Source: Desulfobacteraceae bacterium | GTDB taxonomy: Bacteria > Desulfobacterota > Desulfobacteria > Desulfobacterales > Desulfosalsimonadaceae | Length of the DNA: 64,000 bases | NCBI GenBank assembly: GCA_014237465.1 | Contig: JABZFM010000014.1 | Location: forward strand, 1-64,000 | Direction of reading: 5' to 3' | In this document: positions 52,245-60,288 of the stretch, in pieces | Layout of the letters: every line of letters starts with the position of its first letter | Position numbering within the stretch: the stretch's first letter is position 1 | Notes under the pieces: generated by a model | The model's database searches: none | The model's input: the letters and a program-made list of their open reading frames with translations, nothing else | What the model was told of the DNA's origin: nothing | Position numbers and translations under genes: made by a program

Positions 52245-54590
52245 CTAAGGGCTTCGGACCGCCCTCACCACACCGCATTCCAGAGCGTTTTTTTGGGTAA
52301 TCTCCCAACGGGTTGAATACTCTGAAGAGAATGTGGTTACCTGAATCTGCCAGCCGTCGGAATATCCGGAATAGTTTTCAGATGTCCAGTAACTCTTTTT
52401 CCCATTTACCGGAAATGTGGGGGATGTGTTAAATATGCCCACCAGTTCTTCGGGGGCCGGCAGGCGCCAGTCTGTAAAGCCCCCTGTTGTCAGGGATTCG
52501 ACGTAGCGCTTTCCCTCTTCATAGTTAAGACAGGTGTCGGGCTTTGTGATATCGGAGTCCAGCATACTCCACATGAGCCCGGTTTTCGTATCTATGATCA
52601 CCCCTGGATGTTTTTCAACAAATCGGCCTTTGGTTTCGGCAAATTGTAATCGTATGGCATTTGCGGCCTGATTTATATTTTGAATGGACATTAAATCATT
52701 CAGCCGTTTGATATCCTTCTTGATTTTTTTTGTAATCGATGATTCCGGGTAGGCTTCCAGGTAGTCTTTGAAAACTTGAGAGGCGGCGTCATAGTTGGTG
52801 CCGTGTTTGTCGGCTTTTTCAACCAGGGAGATATATATTTTTTTATTCCGGATATTTTCCTGGTATTCCGGGAGCTGCTGTTTCAGTTGATCGGAATTGC
52901 TGTTGTCATAGATACCGATATAGCTTTGGCATAAACGGACACAATCTTCCCATTTCTCATGTTGTTCATAAAATGCCAGCTTTTTTTTCACATAAATGAA
53001 ATATTCGACGCTCATTTCATTGATTAGTGATTTAACCTGATCCTTATTTTTTCCGTTTGAATGGGTTTTAAGATATTTTTGAAAAATTTCGATTTTCTGA
53101 TCCGGTTCACCTTTGAGCGCGACGGTGGTGAGTTCTTTAAAATCTCTTTTCTCGATCAAGGCTAAAACATTTTTAATCCGTTGATTGACTGTTTTTTTGC
53201 TTTCCTTGTGCAGTTCCTGTGTAAGATGCCGGTTATAAAAAGCAAGGGCGTCATCCAGTTTTTCTGCTTCAATTAACTGGTCGGCCTGTTTTAAAATTTG
53301 ATCGAGTTTTTTTGAGTTGATTTGAAGCTCGATCTGACTGATCCGGTTTTTGGCATCAACGCTATATTCGCTTTTAACGTGATTGTTTACGTATTTTTTT
53401 AGTAATCGAATTTTTTGATCCGGTTTGGTCTGGGCGCCGACTTTTTTGATCAGTTGCTGGTAGTCGGACTTGAGGACGTTTTTGTGGTGGATTTTTGAAA
53501 AAACAAAAAAGCCGGCAACCATGATGACCACCGCCAGAGCGGATGCAGCAGCAGCAGTAACAAAAAGACGTTTTTTTTCAGGCTTTTGTTCTATTCCGTA
53601 TTTTTTTTTCTGGCAAAAGGACCGGATATAACTGGAAGCCTCCATCCTGTCCATGCCGTATTCCACGGCTTTATCTATCAGCGCATCAAAATATTCATGG
53701 CGGATTTTTTTGTTAATAGCGGCAATATTAATGTCCGAATCCAGGGCCGCAATCTTGGCCCTTGCCAGGCTGATGTCGTATGCAAGCCGGGCTTCATCGC
53801 TTTTAAATATTGTCAGGCAATGACCGGTAAGGGTGATGCCGGCTGTTACAACAGCATCTTTTTTCCCGGTGGTTGCCAGCTCTTTTTTTTTTTGGCCGGC
53901 CTTTTCCTGAAGTGCCTTGAGATCCGAATTCTCAGACATCCCGAGAAAGTGGTACAGGGAGGTTTTAACAATGATTTTCAGGTTGTCGTTAATTGTTTTT
54001 TCGATGGATTTGTCAACCGGCTGGATTTTGAGACTGTCAGCCTCCTTCTCATCTTTTACAATGGGACCGCGGATGCGATTTCGAATTTCTTTCGGATCCA
54101 TTGTATTTTTTTTTGCAATTTTGACCACTTCATCTTCGGTGATATAGCCTTTTCCCATCCGAAGGCTGATGAGTTGGTCAATTCGTGAGTACTTTGTATT
54201 TTTTTTTTCAGTAATCCGGTCGGTAATTTCGGTTTGCGAAAGGCCGTGAATTTTGGCAAGCCGAATGATATCCTCTTTGGTGATATAGCCTTTTCCCATG
54301 AGGATATCTATATGGCCGTCAATTTCGGAAATTATATTTTCTTTGCCTGCTTCCATGAGCTCGGAAGCTGCCTGTGCTTCTTTTTTCCTGAGAGTTTCAT
54401 CCAGCATGACTTTCTGGATATCCGGGATCATGTTGACAAATTTTTGTACCTGCAGACCTTTGGTCGGGTGGTTGCGGAGACGGCTCCACTCAACTTTTTT
54501 GTTCTGGATGGTTTTTTCGATTACTTTATGATCGTTTTCCGGAGGGTCGACGGATAGTTCAAGAATAATATAATAATTTTCTCGTTGCAT
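52245..54590 (-). CDS. Membrane protein with degenerate J-like domains and a C-terminal DUF1566/Lcl domain
   Basis: A 781-residue protein downstream of an Hsp70 gene. Residues 5-75 resemble a J domain (YYIILELSVDPPEND...EWSRLRNHPTKG) but the HPD triad reads HPT at 41-43. Two similar helical repeats, MGKGYITKEDIIRLAK and MGKGYITEDEVVKIAK, lie at about 98-170. A second J-like stretch (SLYHFLGMSENSDLKALQEK) covers about 211-280 without HPD. One membrane helix is at 342-366. A helical, TPR-like region follows, then the Lcl_C/DUF1566 domain from about 660 (TGLMWSML, TDWRLPAPEELVGIF, GVVRAVRSP). The N-terminus would be cytoplasmic, the rest periplasmic. Confidence 0.8.
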   Translation of the reverse strand: MQRENYYIILELSVDPPENDHKVIEKTIQNKKVEWSRLRNHPTKGLQVQKFVNMIPDIQKVMLDETLRKKEAQAASELMEAGKENIISEIDGHIDILMGKGYITKEDIIRLAKIHGLSQTEITDRITEKKNTKYSRIDQLISLRMGKGYITEDEVVKIAKKNTMDPKEIRNRIRGPIVKDEKEADSLKIQPVDKSIEKTINDNLKIIVKTSLYHFLGMSENSDLKALQEKAGQKKKELATTGKKDAVVTAGITLTGHCLTIFKSDEARLAYDISLARAKIAALDSDINIAAINKKIRHEYFDALIDKAVEYGMDRMEASSYIRSFCQKKKYGIEQKPEKKRLFVTAAAASALAVVIMVAGFFVFSKIHHKNVLKSDYQQLIKKVGAQTKPDQKIRLLKKYVNNHVKSEYSVDAKNRISQIELQINSKKLDQILKQADQLIEAEKLDDALAFYNRHLTQELHKESKKTVNQRIKNVLALIEKRDFKELTTVALKGEPDQKIEIFQKYLKTHSNGKNKDQVKSLINEMSVEYFIYVKKKLAFYEQHEKWEDCVRLCQSYIGIYDNSNSDQLKQQLPEYQENIRNKKIYISLVEKADKHGTNYDAASQVFKDYLEAYPESSITKKIKKDIKRLNDLMSIQNINQAANAIRLQFAETKGRFVEKHPGVIIDTKTGLMWSMLDSDITKPDTCLNYEEGKRYVESLTTGGFTDWRLPAPEELVGIFNTSPTFPVNGKKSYWTSENYSGYSDGWQIQVTTFSSEYSTRWEITQKNALECGVVRAVRSP

Positions 54591-54775
54591 AGGCGCTGCT
54601 CAAATTTAGTTTATAAGATCAACCGTAATAAGTATAATAATCTATGACATGTGGCAAAAAATTTTTAAACTCTAAGACAGGTATTTTTTCAAGACAATAT
54701 CAGTCTGAGAAATAGAAAACAAAACATTCCGATAAAAAAGAAGCCGGGCGGCTTTGAAAATACTATGTCAAATGA

Positions 54776-56455
54776 TCAATAGACAACTAAATTCTGGGAT
54801 CTGGCCTTGGCTTTTTCCAGTTCTTCACCCTGAATCACAGAGGCTGTGTCAACCATCACATCAACCTGCAGAGATCCGGATGTTTCCATAGCCGTAATAT
54901 GCAGCCGGCCTTCTTCATTTAAAGTAAATGTTATTTCAATCGGCAGGTCAGCCGGCAGGTTTGGCGGGAGATTTAACACGGCGGTTTTTATTTCAACCGC
55001 ATGATCCGGCGGCACTTCCACGCGGCTGGTTTCGCTTTCCATGATACGGATTAAAACTGTTTTCTGGTCCGGGATTGCAGTGTAGAAATTTTTTTTCAGG
55101 GTGATAGGGACCGTGGTGTTGCGTAAAACAATATTGAATACAATCTCATCATCCTGCGGGGTATGGGCGACAATACCAAAGCTTTTACTGGTCACGTTTT
55201 TGACCTTGAGCATTGATCGTTCAATGCTCGGCAGGGTATAGCCCGTTTCATCCGCAACTTCCTGGGCTGCTTCTTTAAAGTCCTGGGCAGAAAGTTCCTT
55301 GCTTTCGATCATCACCGAGATATCATCAATTTCTTTAATGGGCTTGTTTGTTTTCTGGGACAACCGTTCAACCAGACCATCATTAAGACTCAGTTTCCAG
55401 CCGTATATCGCAGCACCCTTTGCGACCGACTCGTCAGGATCAAATACTTTTGGGGTTATGGAAAAATTGTCTTCAATACGGCTTTTTATCTGGGGCATGC
55501 GTGTTGCACCGCCAACCAGTATAATTTCATCAAAACGCTCATAACCTTTGTTTTTAGCTTCTTCGAGCATTTCTTTTGTAAATTCAATGGTCCTTTCAAG
55601 CAGGTCTTCGGTGATCTCTTCAAATTTTTCACGCTCAATAATCATTTTGACGCGCTCGCCACCATGTGTAACGGAAATCGGGGTTTTGGGACGCTGGCTT
55701 AAAATTTTTTTGGCCTTTTCCGATGTAAGCTGGAGATCCTGCCACGTGTCCGGGTCATCTAAGATGTCTTCGTCAGTCCCGGTCTCGCTCTGGAATAATT
55801 CTACTATGTGCGCAACAATCCGGTCATCCCAGTCCTTGCCGCCCAGGTTGTGGTCACCGCCGGTACAGATGACTTCAACGGAATCTTTACGGATATCGAT
55901 CATTGTAATATCAAATGTCCCGCCGCCAAGGTCATAAACCAGGACAACCCGCTCATCATTTGAATCCAGCGATCCATAGGCAATGGCGGCTGCGGTAGGC
56001 TCGTTGATGATATGCCTGACGTTAAACCCGGCGATTTCCCCGGCTTTGCGGGTCGCTTCCCGTTCATTGATGCCAAAATATGCAGGGCAGGTGACCACCA
56101 CGTCAGTGACCTTCTCGCCGAGATACTGTTCAGCATCCTGGGCGAGCTTTTTTAACACATACGCAGATATTTCCTCAGCCCGGTATTCTTCCGAATTATG
56201 CAGAAAAATAAAATTGGGTTCGCCCATGGAGCGTTTTACAAAACTGACCACTTCATTGGGGTAGAGTTTTGAGCTTTCTTTGGCCACATCGCCGACGACA
56301 ATGCTGTCTTCATCAAAAAAGACAACAGAAGGCGTCACTCTTTCATTTTCGGCATTCGGGATGATGACTGCCTTGCCGTATTCATCGACATAGGCGATTG
56401 AAGAATAAGTTGTGCCAAGGTCAATTCCGAAAATGCGCTTTGTTTGCTCTGTCAT
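54776..56455 (-). CDS. Hsp70-family chaperone lacking the helical lid
   Basis: A 559-residue DnaK relative. The nucleotide-binding domain is complete: GIDLGTTYSSIAYVDEYGKA, VVVTCPAYFGINEREATRKAGEIAG, NEPTAAAIAYG, VYDLGGGTFDITMI and EIILVGGATRMPQIK. An insert of about 60 residues (LSQKTNKPIKEIDDIS onward) separates it from a beta-type substrate-binding domain (SFGIVAHTPQDDE, FTLNEEGRLHITAMETSG). It ends about twenty residues later, so the alpha-helical lid and EEVD-like tail are missing. Its ATG overlaps the grpE-like stop by one base. It is unlikely to be the housekeeping DnaK. Confidence 0.92.
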   Translation of the reverse strand: MTEQTKRIFGIDLGTTYSSIAYVDEYGKAVIIPNAENERVTPSVVFFDEDSIVVGDVAKESSKLYPNEVVSFVKRSMGEPNFIFLHNSEEYRAEEISAYVLKKLAQDAEQYLGEKVTDVVVTCPAYFGINEREATRKAGEIAGFNVRHIINEPTAAAIAYGSLDSNDERVVLVYDLGGGTFDITMIDIRKDSVEVICTGGDHNLGGKDWDDRIVAHIVELFQSETGTDEDILDDPDTWQDLQLTSEKAKKILSQRPKTPISVTHGGERVKMIIEREKFEEITEDLLERTIEFTKEMLEEAKNKGYERFDEIILVGGATRMPQIKSRIEDNFSITPKVFDPDESVAKGAAIYGWKLSLNDGLVERLSQKTNKPIKEIDDISVMIESKELSAQDFKEAAQEVADETGYTLPSIERSMLKVKNVTSKSFGIVAHTPQDDEIVFNIVLRNTTVPITLKKNFYTAIPDQKTVLIRIMESETSRVEVPPDHAVEIKTAVLNLPPNLPADLPIEITFTLNEEGRLHITAMETSGSLQVDVMVDTASVIQGEELEKAKARSQNLVVY

Positions 56456-57201
56456 TAGTTATTATTATCCTCCGCAGTTGACTCCGTCTGGTATATATAA
56501 GTCGATACCATTTCAGGACGGATTACCTTGCCGTCCCACTCGTAACCGGGCCGCAGGCGCTCCGCGATTGTTTTGTCTTTTGCCGGATCGTCTGTTTCAA
56601 TTTTGTTAAGTATCCGTTGTCGGGAAGTGTCGATAATATCTCCTTTACCGGTAAACGGCACAACCCCTTCCCAGGAAAAAAGATCTTCAAGGTCCGATGC
56701 AATATTTTCAATGTATTTAAATAGTTTTTCTGACGCGTCATCCGAAGGGGGCTGATTTTTATAGTGAGAAGAGAACTTTCGCATATCATCAACGATTTTG
56801 ATAATATCCGTGATGATGCGGTGCAGATATTTTTTGACAAGGCCTTCCCGGTGTTCCTGAAGCAATTGGTGCAGGTCATCAATTATTTTGTTTTTGTGTT
56901 CATCATATTTCAGTTTGCTTTCAAACGCCTGGGAAAGACTTTCAAGCTGCATTTTTATTTCATCAAAAGGAGAGGACGCAGATGTCTCTTCGTCGGGAAT
57001 ATCTTTCTCAACGCTCTCTTTTGCTGCTTCAGTTTCGTGGTCTGTTTCGATATCCGTTTCGATATTCGGTTCGATATTTGGTTCGATATTTGGGGATTCA
57101 CTACTTTGCAGGGTTTTCAAGGTGTCATCAATATCAAAAGTATCATCAAAATCTTCTTGAAAGTCCTGATCGTCTTCATCGCTTTTGTTTTCTTCATCCA
57201 T
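56455..57201 (-). CDS. GrpE-like nucleotide exchange factor
   Basis: A 248-residue GrpE relative, starting at the ATG at 57201; a TTG five codons upstream is less likely. The first ~80 residues are acidic and contain a small tandem repeat (NIEPNIEPNIETDIET, from 12-base DNA repeats near 57055-57100). The coiled-coil region is near 90-170, and the C-terminal GrpE beta domain reads FTGKGDIIDTSRQRI and then RPGYEWDGKVIRPEMV. It is translationally coupled to the lidless Hsp70, so it should serve that chaperone. Confidence 0.85.
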   Translation of the reverse strand: MDEENKSDEDDQDFQEDFDDTFDIDDTLKTLQSSESPNIEPNIEPNIETDIETDHETEAAKESVEKDIPDEETSASSPFDEIKMQLESLSQAFESKLKYDEHKNKIIDDLHQLLQEHREGLVKKYLHRIITDIIKIVDDMRKFSSHYKNQPPSDDASEKLFKYIENIASDLEDLFSWEGVVPFTGKGDIIDTSRQRILNKIETDDPAKDKTIAERLRPGYEWDGKVIRPEMVSTYIYQTESTAEDNNN

Positions 57202-57376
57202 GATCAACCTATTCAATTGAAATCATGTGTAAATAATTTTGCCGTAGGCTGTTAAATTCTTAATTAATTCTATATATTAAATGGAAATCATATCTTTTTG
57301 TCAAGTAAAATTTTGAAATATGGGCAATATTTGACGTTTTAAGTGCAATAATTTAGTAGTTTTTGAAAATTATTCG

Positions 57377-57442
57377 TCATAAAAAAGGAAAAAATTCTGA
57401 AAAGATGTCTTCCTTGACTTCAATGAGTTTAATATCGCTCAT
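57377..57442 (-). pseudogene. Stub of hypB
   Basis: A 21-codon frame, MSDIKLIEVKEDIFSEFFPF and one more residue, overlaps the hypA stop by one base (TAATG). The start resembles the N-terminus of HypB, the GTPase that partners HypA, whose gene normally follows hypA. No HypB sequence continues downstream; the GrpE-like gene begins soon after. I read this as a deletion relic, with modest certainty because the match is short. Confidence 0.45.
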
Positions 57443-57795
57443 TATTCCGCCTCCATTTCCTTAATGTAATATTCCCTGCCGGACTCAATGGAAAAATTTC
57501 CCGTTGCGGAACATTCCGGGCAGGTGGTGTCTCCCAGCTGTTCTTTGCGAATTTGTATTGATTCGGAACACTGGCTGCATTTTAAAACAATCGGAACCTT
57601 TTCAATTTTTAAAACCGCGCCGCCGGCGACCGTATCTTTGCTTAAATAATCAAAATATTTTTGGATCCATTCACTTTCCAGGTCGCTGAGTTCGCCAACC
57701 TTCAGGGTGATGGAGACAATTTTGCTGACATGATTCTTTTCTGCATGCTTGAGTACGATGTCGAGGATTCGTTCAGTGACCGGCAACTCATGCAT
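57442..57795 (-). CDS. hypA: Hydrogenase nickel-insertion protein HypA
   Basis: A 117-residue HypA starting MHELPVTERILDIVLKHAEK; His2 and the following Glu are the nickel ligands of the family. The zinc-binding cysteines are CSQC and CPEC. HypA delivers nickel to the [NiFe]-hydrogenase large subunit together with HypB. No other hyp or hydrogenase gene is in the window apart from the hypB stub. There is no clear ribosome binding site before the ATG. Confidence 0.93.
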   Translation of the reverse strand: MHELPVTERILDIVLKHAEKNHVSKIVSITLKVGELSDLESEWIQKYFDYLSKDTVAGGAVLKIEKVPIVLKCSQCSESIQIRKEQLGDTTCPECSATGNFSIESGREYYIKEMEAE

Positions 57796-57999
57796 GGGTT
57801 AGCCCTTTTTGAGAGTAATTTTTCAATCATGTGCCTGCAGGTTAATAATCAATTTAATGCCTGTACAATTTGGCCAATCAATGTACCTTTTTTATCGCCA
57901 AATGGCAAACTTATCTTTTTAAATCGGGCGTACCAATGCCTGTTTGACCGCTCAATTTTAATCGGTCATAATAACTCCCCCCCCCTATGACCGGTTTCC

Positions 58000-58030
58000 C
58001 CTGCCCGATTCTATTTCGGAAACGGGCAGG
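58000..58030. terminator. Stable hairpin upstream of the QueG-like gene
   Basis: CCTGCCCG (58000-58007) pairs with CGGGCAGG (58023-58030) and the sequence GATTTTCT follows. A nine-C run lies just before it at 57977-57985, and GACCG/CGGTC forms another small hairpin at 57949-57967. No gene reads into it on the + strand, so it may shield the downstream promoter from read-through. The remaining part of the 57796-58075 gap shows nothing else. Confidence 0.4.
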
Positions 58031-58075
58031 GATTTTCTACTTCTGTATTAATATACATGTCGAAAAAAATTCTGG

Positions 58076-58103
58076 TTGACATATGATTTCCGGACGATAT
58101 AAT
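58076..58103 (+). promoter_or_regulatory. Consensus sigma70 promoter of the QueG-like gene
   Basis: TTGACA at 58076-58081 and TATAAT at 58098-58103, both perfect, are separated by 16 bases. This is the best promoter in the window. It lies 71 bases before the start codon at 58174. Confidence 0.85.
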
Positions 58104-58105
58104 TA

Positions 58106-58124
58106 ATTGAACGATCAGTTAGTT
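58106..58124. promoter_or_regulatory. Candidate TetR operator
   Basis: ATTGAACGATCAGTTAGTT directly after the -10 box resembles the AAC-x-GATC-x-GTT style of half-sites found for TetR/AcrR regulators. It would overlap the transcription start. A TetR gene follows the first gene of this unit. The symmetry is imperfect, so this is a suggestion. Confidence 0.4.
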
Positions 58125-58173
58125 ATTTTTATTTTATTTAAGTATAATTATCTAAATTAATAGGGATTAAATA

Positions 58174-59295
58174 ATGATTTCAAAAGAAGAAATTATACTG
58201 AAATCAAAAGAATTCGGGTTTGAGGATGTGGGGTTTACCACGGCGGAACCGTTTGAAACCCATAAGAAATTTTTAGTGGATCGGCAGGTGGAATACAGCT
58301 GGGCCGAGGCTGTGGGACTGGAATTAATGAAAGGAACGGACCCCAAAGCAATCATGAAGGACGCAGAAACGGTAATTGTCCTCATGGAAGTATATTTCCG
58401 CCAGGCGTATCCCAGGAACATGGAAGGGCATTTCGGGCGCTGTTATTTAGACGACGACCGGGTGACAAAAGACGGGCTGTCCCAGCGGATCAAGGCGTTT
58501 AGAAGTTTTTTGCGCGACAACGGCATTGACTCAAAGGTGCCGTTTAATCTGCCCCACCGGGTGGCTGCGGCGCGGGCGGGAATGGGCACTTTCGGGAAGA
58601 ACTGCCTGTTTTATTCCAATAATGTTGCCCGGCAGAGTTCGTGGGTCTTGCCCATTGCCGTGGTGATCAACCAAAAATTTGATCCCGGGGAGCCCACCCT
58701 TGAAATGGGATGCCCGGACTGGTGCCGGAACACCTGCATTGCCGCCTGTCCGACCCGGGCCTTGAAAGGGAACGGCACCATTGATCCCAGAAAATGTATT
58801 TCATATTTGACCTATTTTGGTCAGGATTTGACCCCGAAAGAACTGCGCGAACCCATGGGACTATATATCTATGGGTGTGATCGGTGTCAGAATGTCTGCC
58901 CCAGAAATGCCGCCTGGCTGGCCAGCGACCTTCCGATAAGCGAAAAAGTCGTGGCCAAGGCAAAGGCTTTTGATCTTTCCGCCCTGCTGCATATGGATAA
59001 GCCGTATTTTGAATCAAAAATATGGCCCCATATGTTTTACATGTCTTCCGACGACCTGTGGCGATGGAAAATGAACGTTGCACGGGCCATGGGAAATACC
59101 CGCGATCCGCTGTATACGGAAGATCTGATTCGCGGGTTTGAAGACAATGAAGATGACCGGGTCCGCGCCATGTGCGCCTGGGCACTCGGCAGAATCGGTC
59201 GCAACAAAGCAAAAACAGCTCTGGAAGGTTTTTTGATACAAAGCTTCGGCTCAATCCGGAAAGAAGTGGAGGACGCGCTGGCCCAATGCATTTAA
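58174..59295 (+). CDS. QueG-like iron-sulfur protein with HEAT-type C-terminus
   Basis: A 373-residue protein related to epoxyqueuosine reductase and to the core of reductive dehalogenases. HRVAAARAGMGTFGKNCL is the conserved central region. Cysteines CPDWCRNTCIAACP (a C-x3-C-x3-C-x3-CP spacing) and CDRCQNVCP would hold two 4Fe-4S clusters. The C-terminal ~70 residues look like HEAT repeats (DDRVRAMCAWALGRIGRN). The first cluster spacing differs from the usual C-x2-C-x2-C-x3-CP, so it may be a specialised relative, not the tRNA-modifying QueG. A regulated promoter and TetR neighbour support that. Confidence 0.8.
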   Translation: MISKEEIILKSKEFGFEDVGFTTAEPFETHKKFLVDRQVEYSWAEAVGLELMKGTDPKAIMKDAETVIVLMEVYFRQAYPRNMEGHFGRCYLDDDRVTKDGLSQRIKAFRSFLRDNGIDSKVPFNLPHRVAAARAGMGTFGKNCLFYSNNVARQSSWVLPIAVVINQKFDPGEPTLEMGCPDWCRNTCIAACPTRALKGNGTIDPRKCISYLTYFGQDLTPKELREPMGLYIYGCDRCQNVCPRNAAWLASDLPISEKVVAKAKAFDLSALLHMDKPYFESKIWPHMFYMSSDDLWRWKMNVARAMGNTRDPLYTEDLIRGFEDNEDDRVRAMCAWALGRIGRNKAKTALEGFLIQSFGSIRKEVEDALAQCI

Positions 59296-59357
59296 ATTGT
59301 TATGCAGGGTTTCGCGTCCGAACTCATTAAAATTCCAATCGGTAGTTATTTTATAAA

Positions 59358-59975
59358 ATGAAAAAAAGATTAAACGCGGACGTACAAAAACCGAAAATGG
59401 TGAAACATTTTTATAAAACCATTCTTGCGGAAGGCTTTGAAGGCGCATCCATTGCCAAAGTGGCAAAGCGCATGAAAATCCATCCCAGTCTGATTCTTCA
59501 CTATTTCGGGAATAAAGAGAACCTGACCCTTGCGCTGGTGGACTTTGTGATTGATGAGTACAACAGTTTATTAAAGAATTTTAAATCACAGGACCTTGCG
59601 CCGGAAGATCGTCTGACGAGACTGCTTGAAGCCATCTGGAGCCGGGAATACTATGAGAAAATTAATGTCGCCGGTTCTTTTGCCGTCCTTGCGGTGAGCT
59701 TCCGGAACGAGAAAATCCATGGCAAAATCAAGGACCTGTACCGGATGTTTAAAAAGTTTCTGGTCCGGGAGTTTCGCTATTTAATCGATAACCGGGTGAT
59801 TTGCGCAAATGATCCGGAGCATGTGGCTGAAATTATCATGACCATGATTGAAGGGTCGAGGCATTTCAGGGCGTTTATCATTGATGATGAGAGGGATGAC
59901 GACCAGGTCCGGCGGTATAATCAGGATATGATTCGGGCGGCCCGGTTTTTTTTAAAAGGCCATATGGCTTCGTGA
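59358..59975 (+). CDS. TetR/AcrR-family transcriptional regulator
   Basis: A 205-residue regulator with the N-terminal helix-turn-helix ILAEGFEGASIAKVAKRMKI, then HPSLILHYFGNKENLTLALV, the classic TetR pattern. The C-terminal ligand domain is divergent. It lies 62 bases after the QueG-like gene and 313 bases before the molybdoenzyme. It probably controls the QueG-like gene and itself; control of the Mo enzyme and dehydrogenase is possible but separated by repeats. Confidence 0.92.
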   Translation: MKKRLNADVQKPKMVKHFYKTILAEGFEGASIAKVAKRMKIHPSLILHYFGNKENLTLALVDFVIDEYNSLLKNFKSQDLAPEDRLTRLLEAIWSREYYEKINVAGSFAVLAVSFRNEKIHGKIKDLYRMFKKFLVREFRYLIDNRVICANDPEHVAEIIMTMIEGSRHFRAFIIDDERDDDQVRRYNQDMIRAARFFLKGHMAS

Positions 59976-60015
59976 CGCCACTGCGCGACCCTGTATCAAA
60001 AAATAACTTCTGAAG

Positions 60016-60082
60016 GTAGGCCGGGTTTCTTACCCGGCGGTTGATATGACATTTTATTTGTCGGGAAAGAATCCCGACCTAC
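60016..60082. repeat. REP-like palindromic element, copy 2
   Basis: Same design and orientation as the copy at 14395-14459: outer GTAGG/CCTAC, inner hairpins CCGGGT/ACCCGG and GTCGGGA/TCCCGAC. The first 23 bases are identical to copy 1 except the last; the linker between the hairpins differs. It lies 40 bases after the tetR stop. Confidence 0.8.
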
Positions 60083-60112
60083 GATTTATTTCACCGACCA
60101 TTATAAAGTTAT

Positions 60113-60239
60113 TTGGAAGTCCAAATACTGCGTTACGCATCATCCTTCGTCGTTTCAACGTACGAAAAGTACGTCTCTTTTCAGGATTTGCGTGACTTGC
60201 CAATTTTTATAAGCTTGGTGGAGCTTTTTTTTTGCCATC
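60113..60239. repeat. Diverged GATGGC-family element
   Basis: It ends in GCCATC and shares AGTCCAAAT, a CGTACGAAAAGTACG centre and the stretch TGCGxGxCTTGCCAATTTT with the 152-bp copy at 18505-18656. The left end is worn (the GATGGC terminus is not recognisable). It lies just before the molybdoenzyme gene. Confidence 0.65.
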
Positions 60240-60288
60240 AGTGTGAGCTATTACGAGAGCAATAGTTTTAAATGAAAGGATAGATAAC

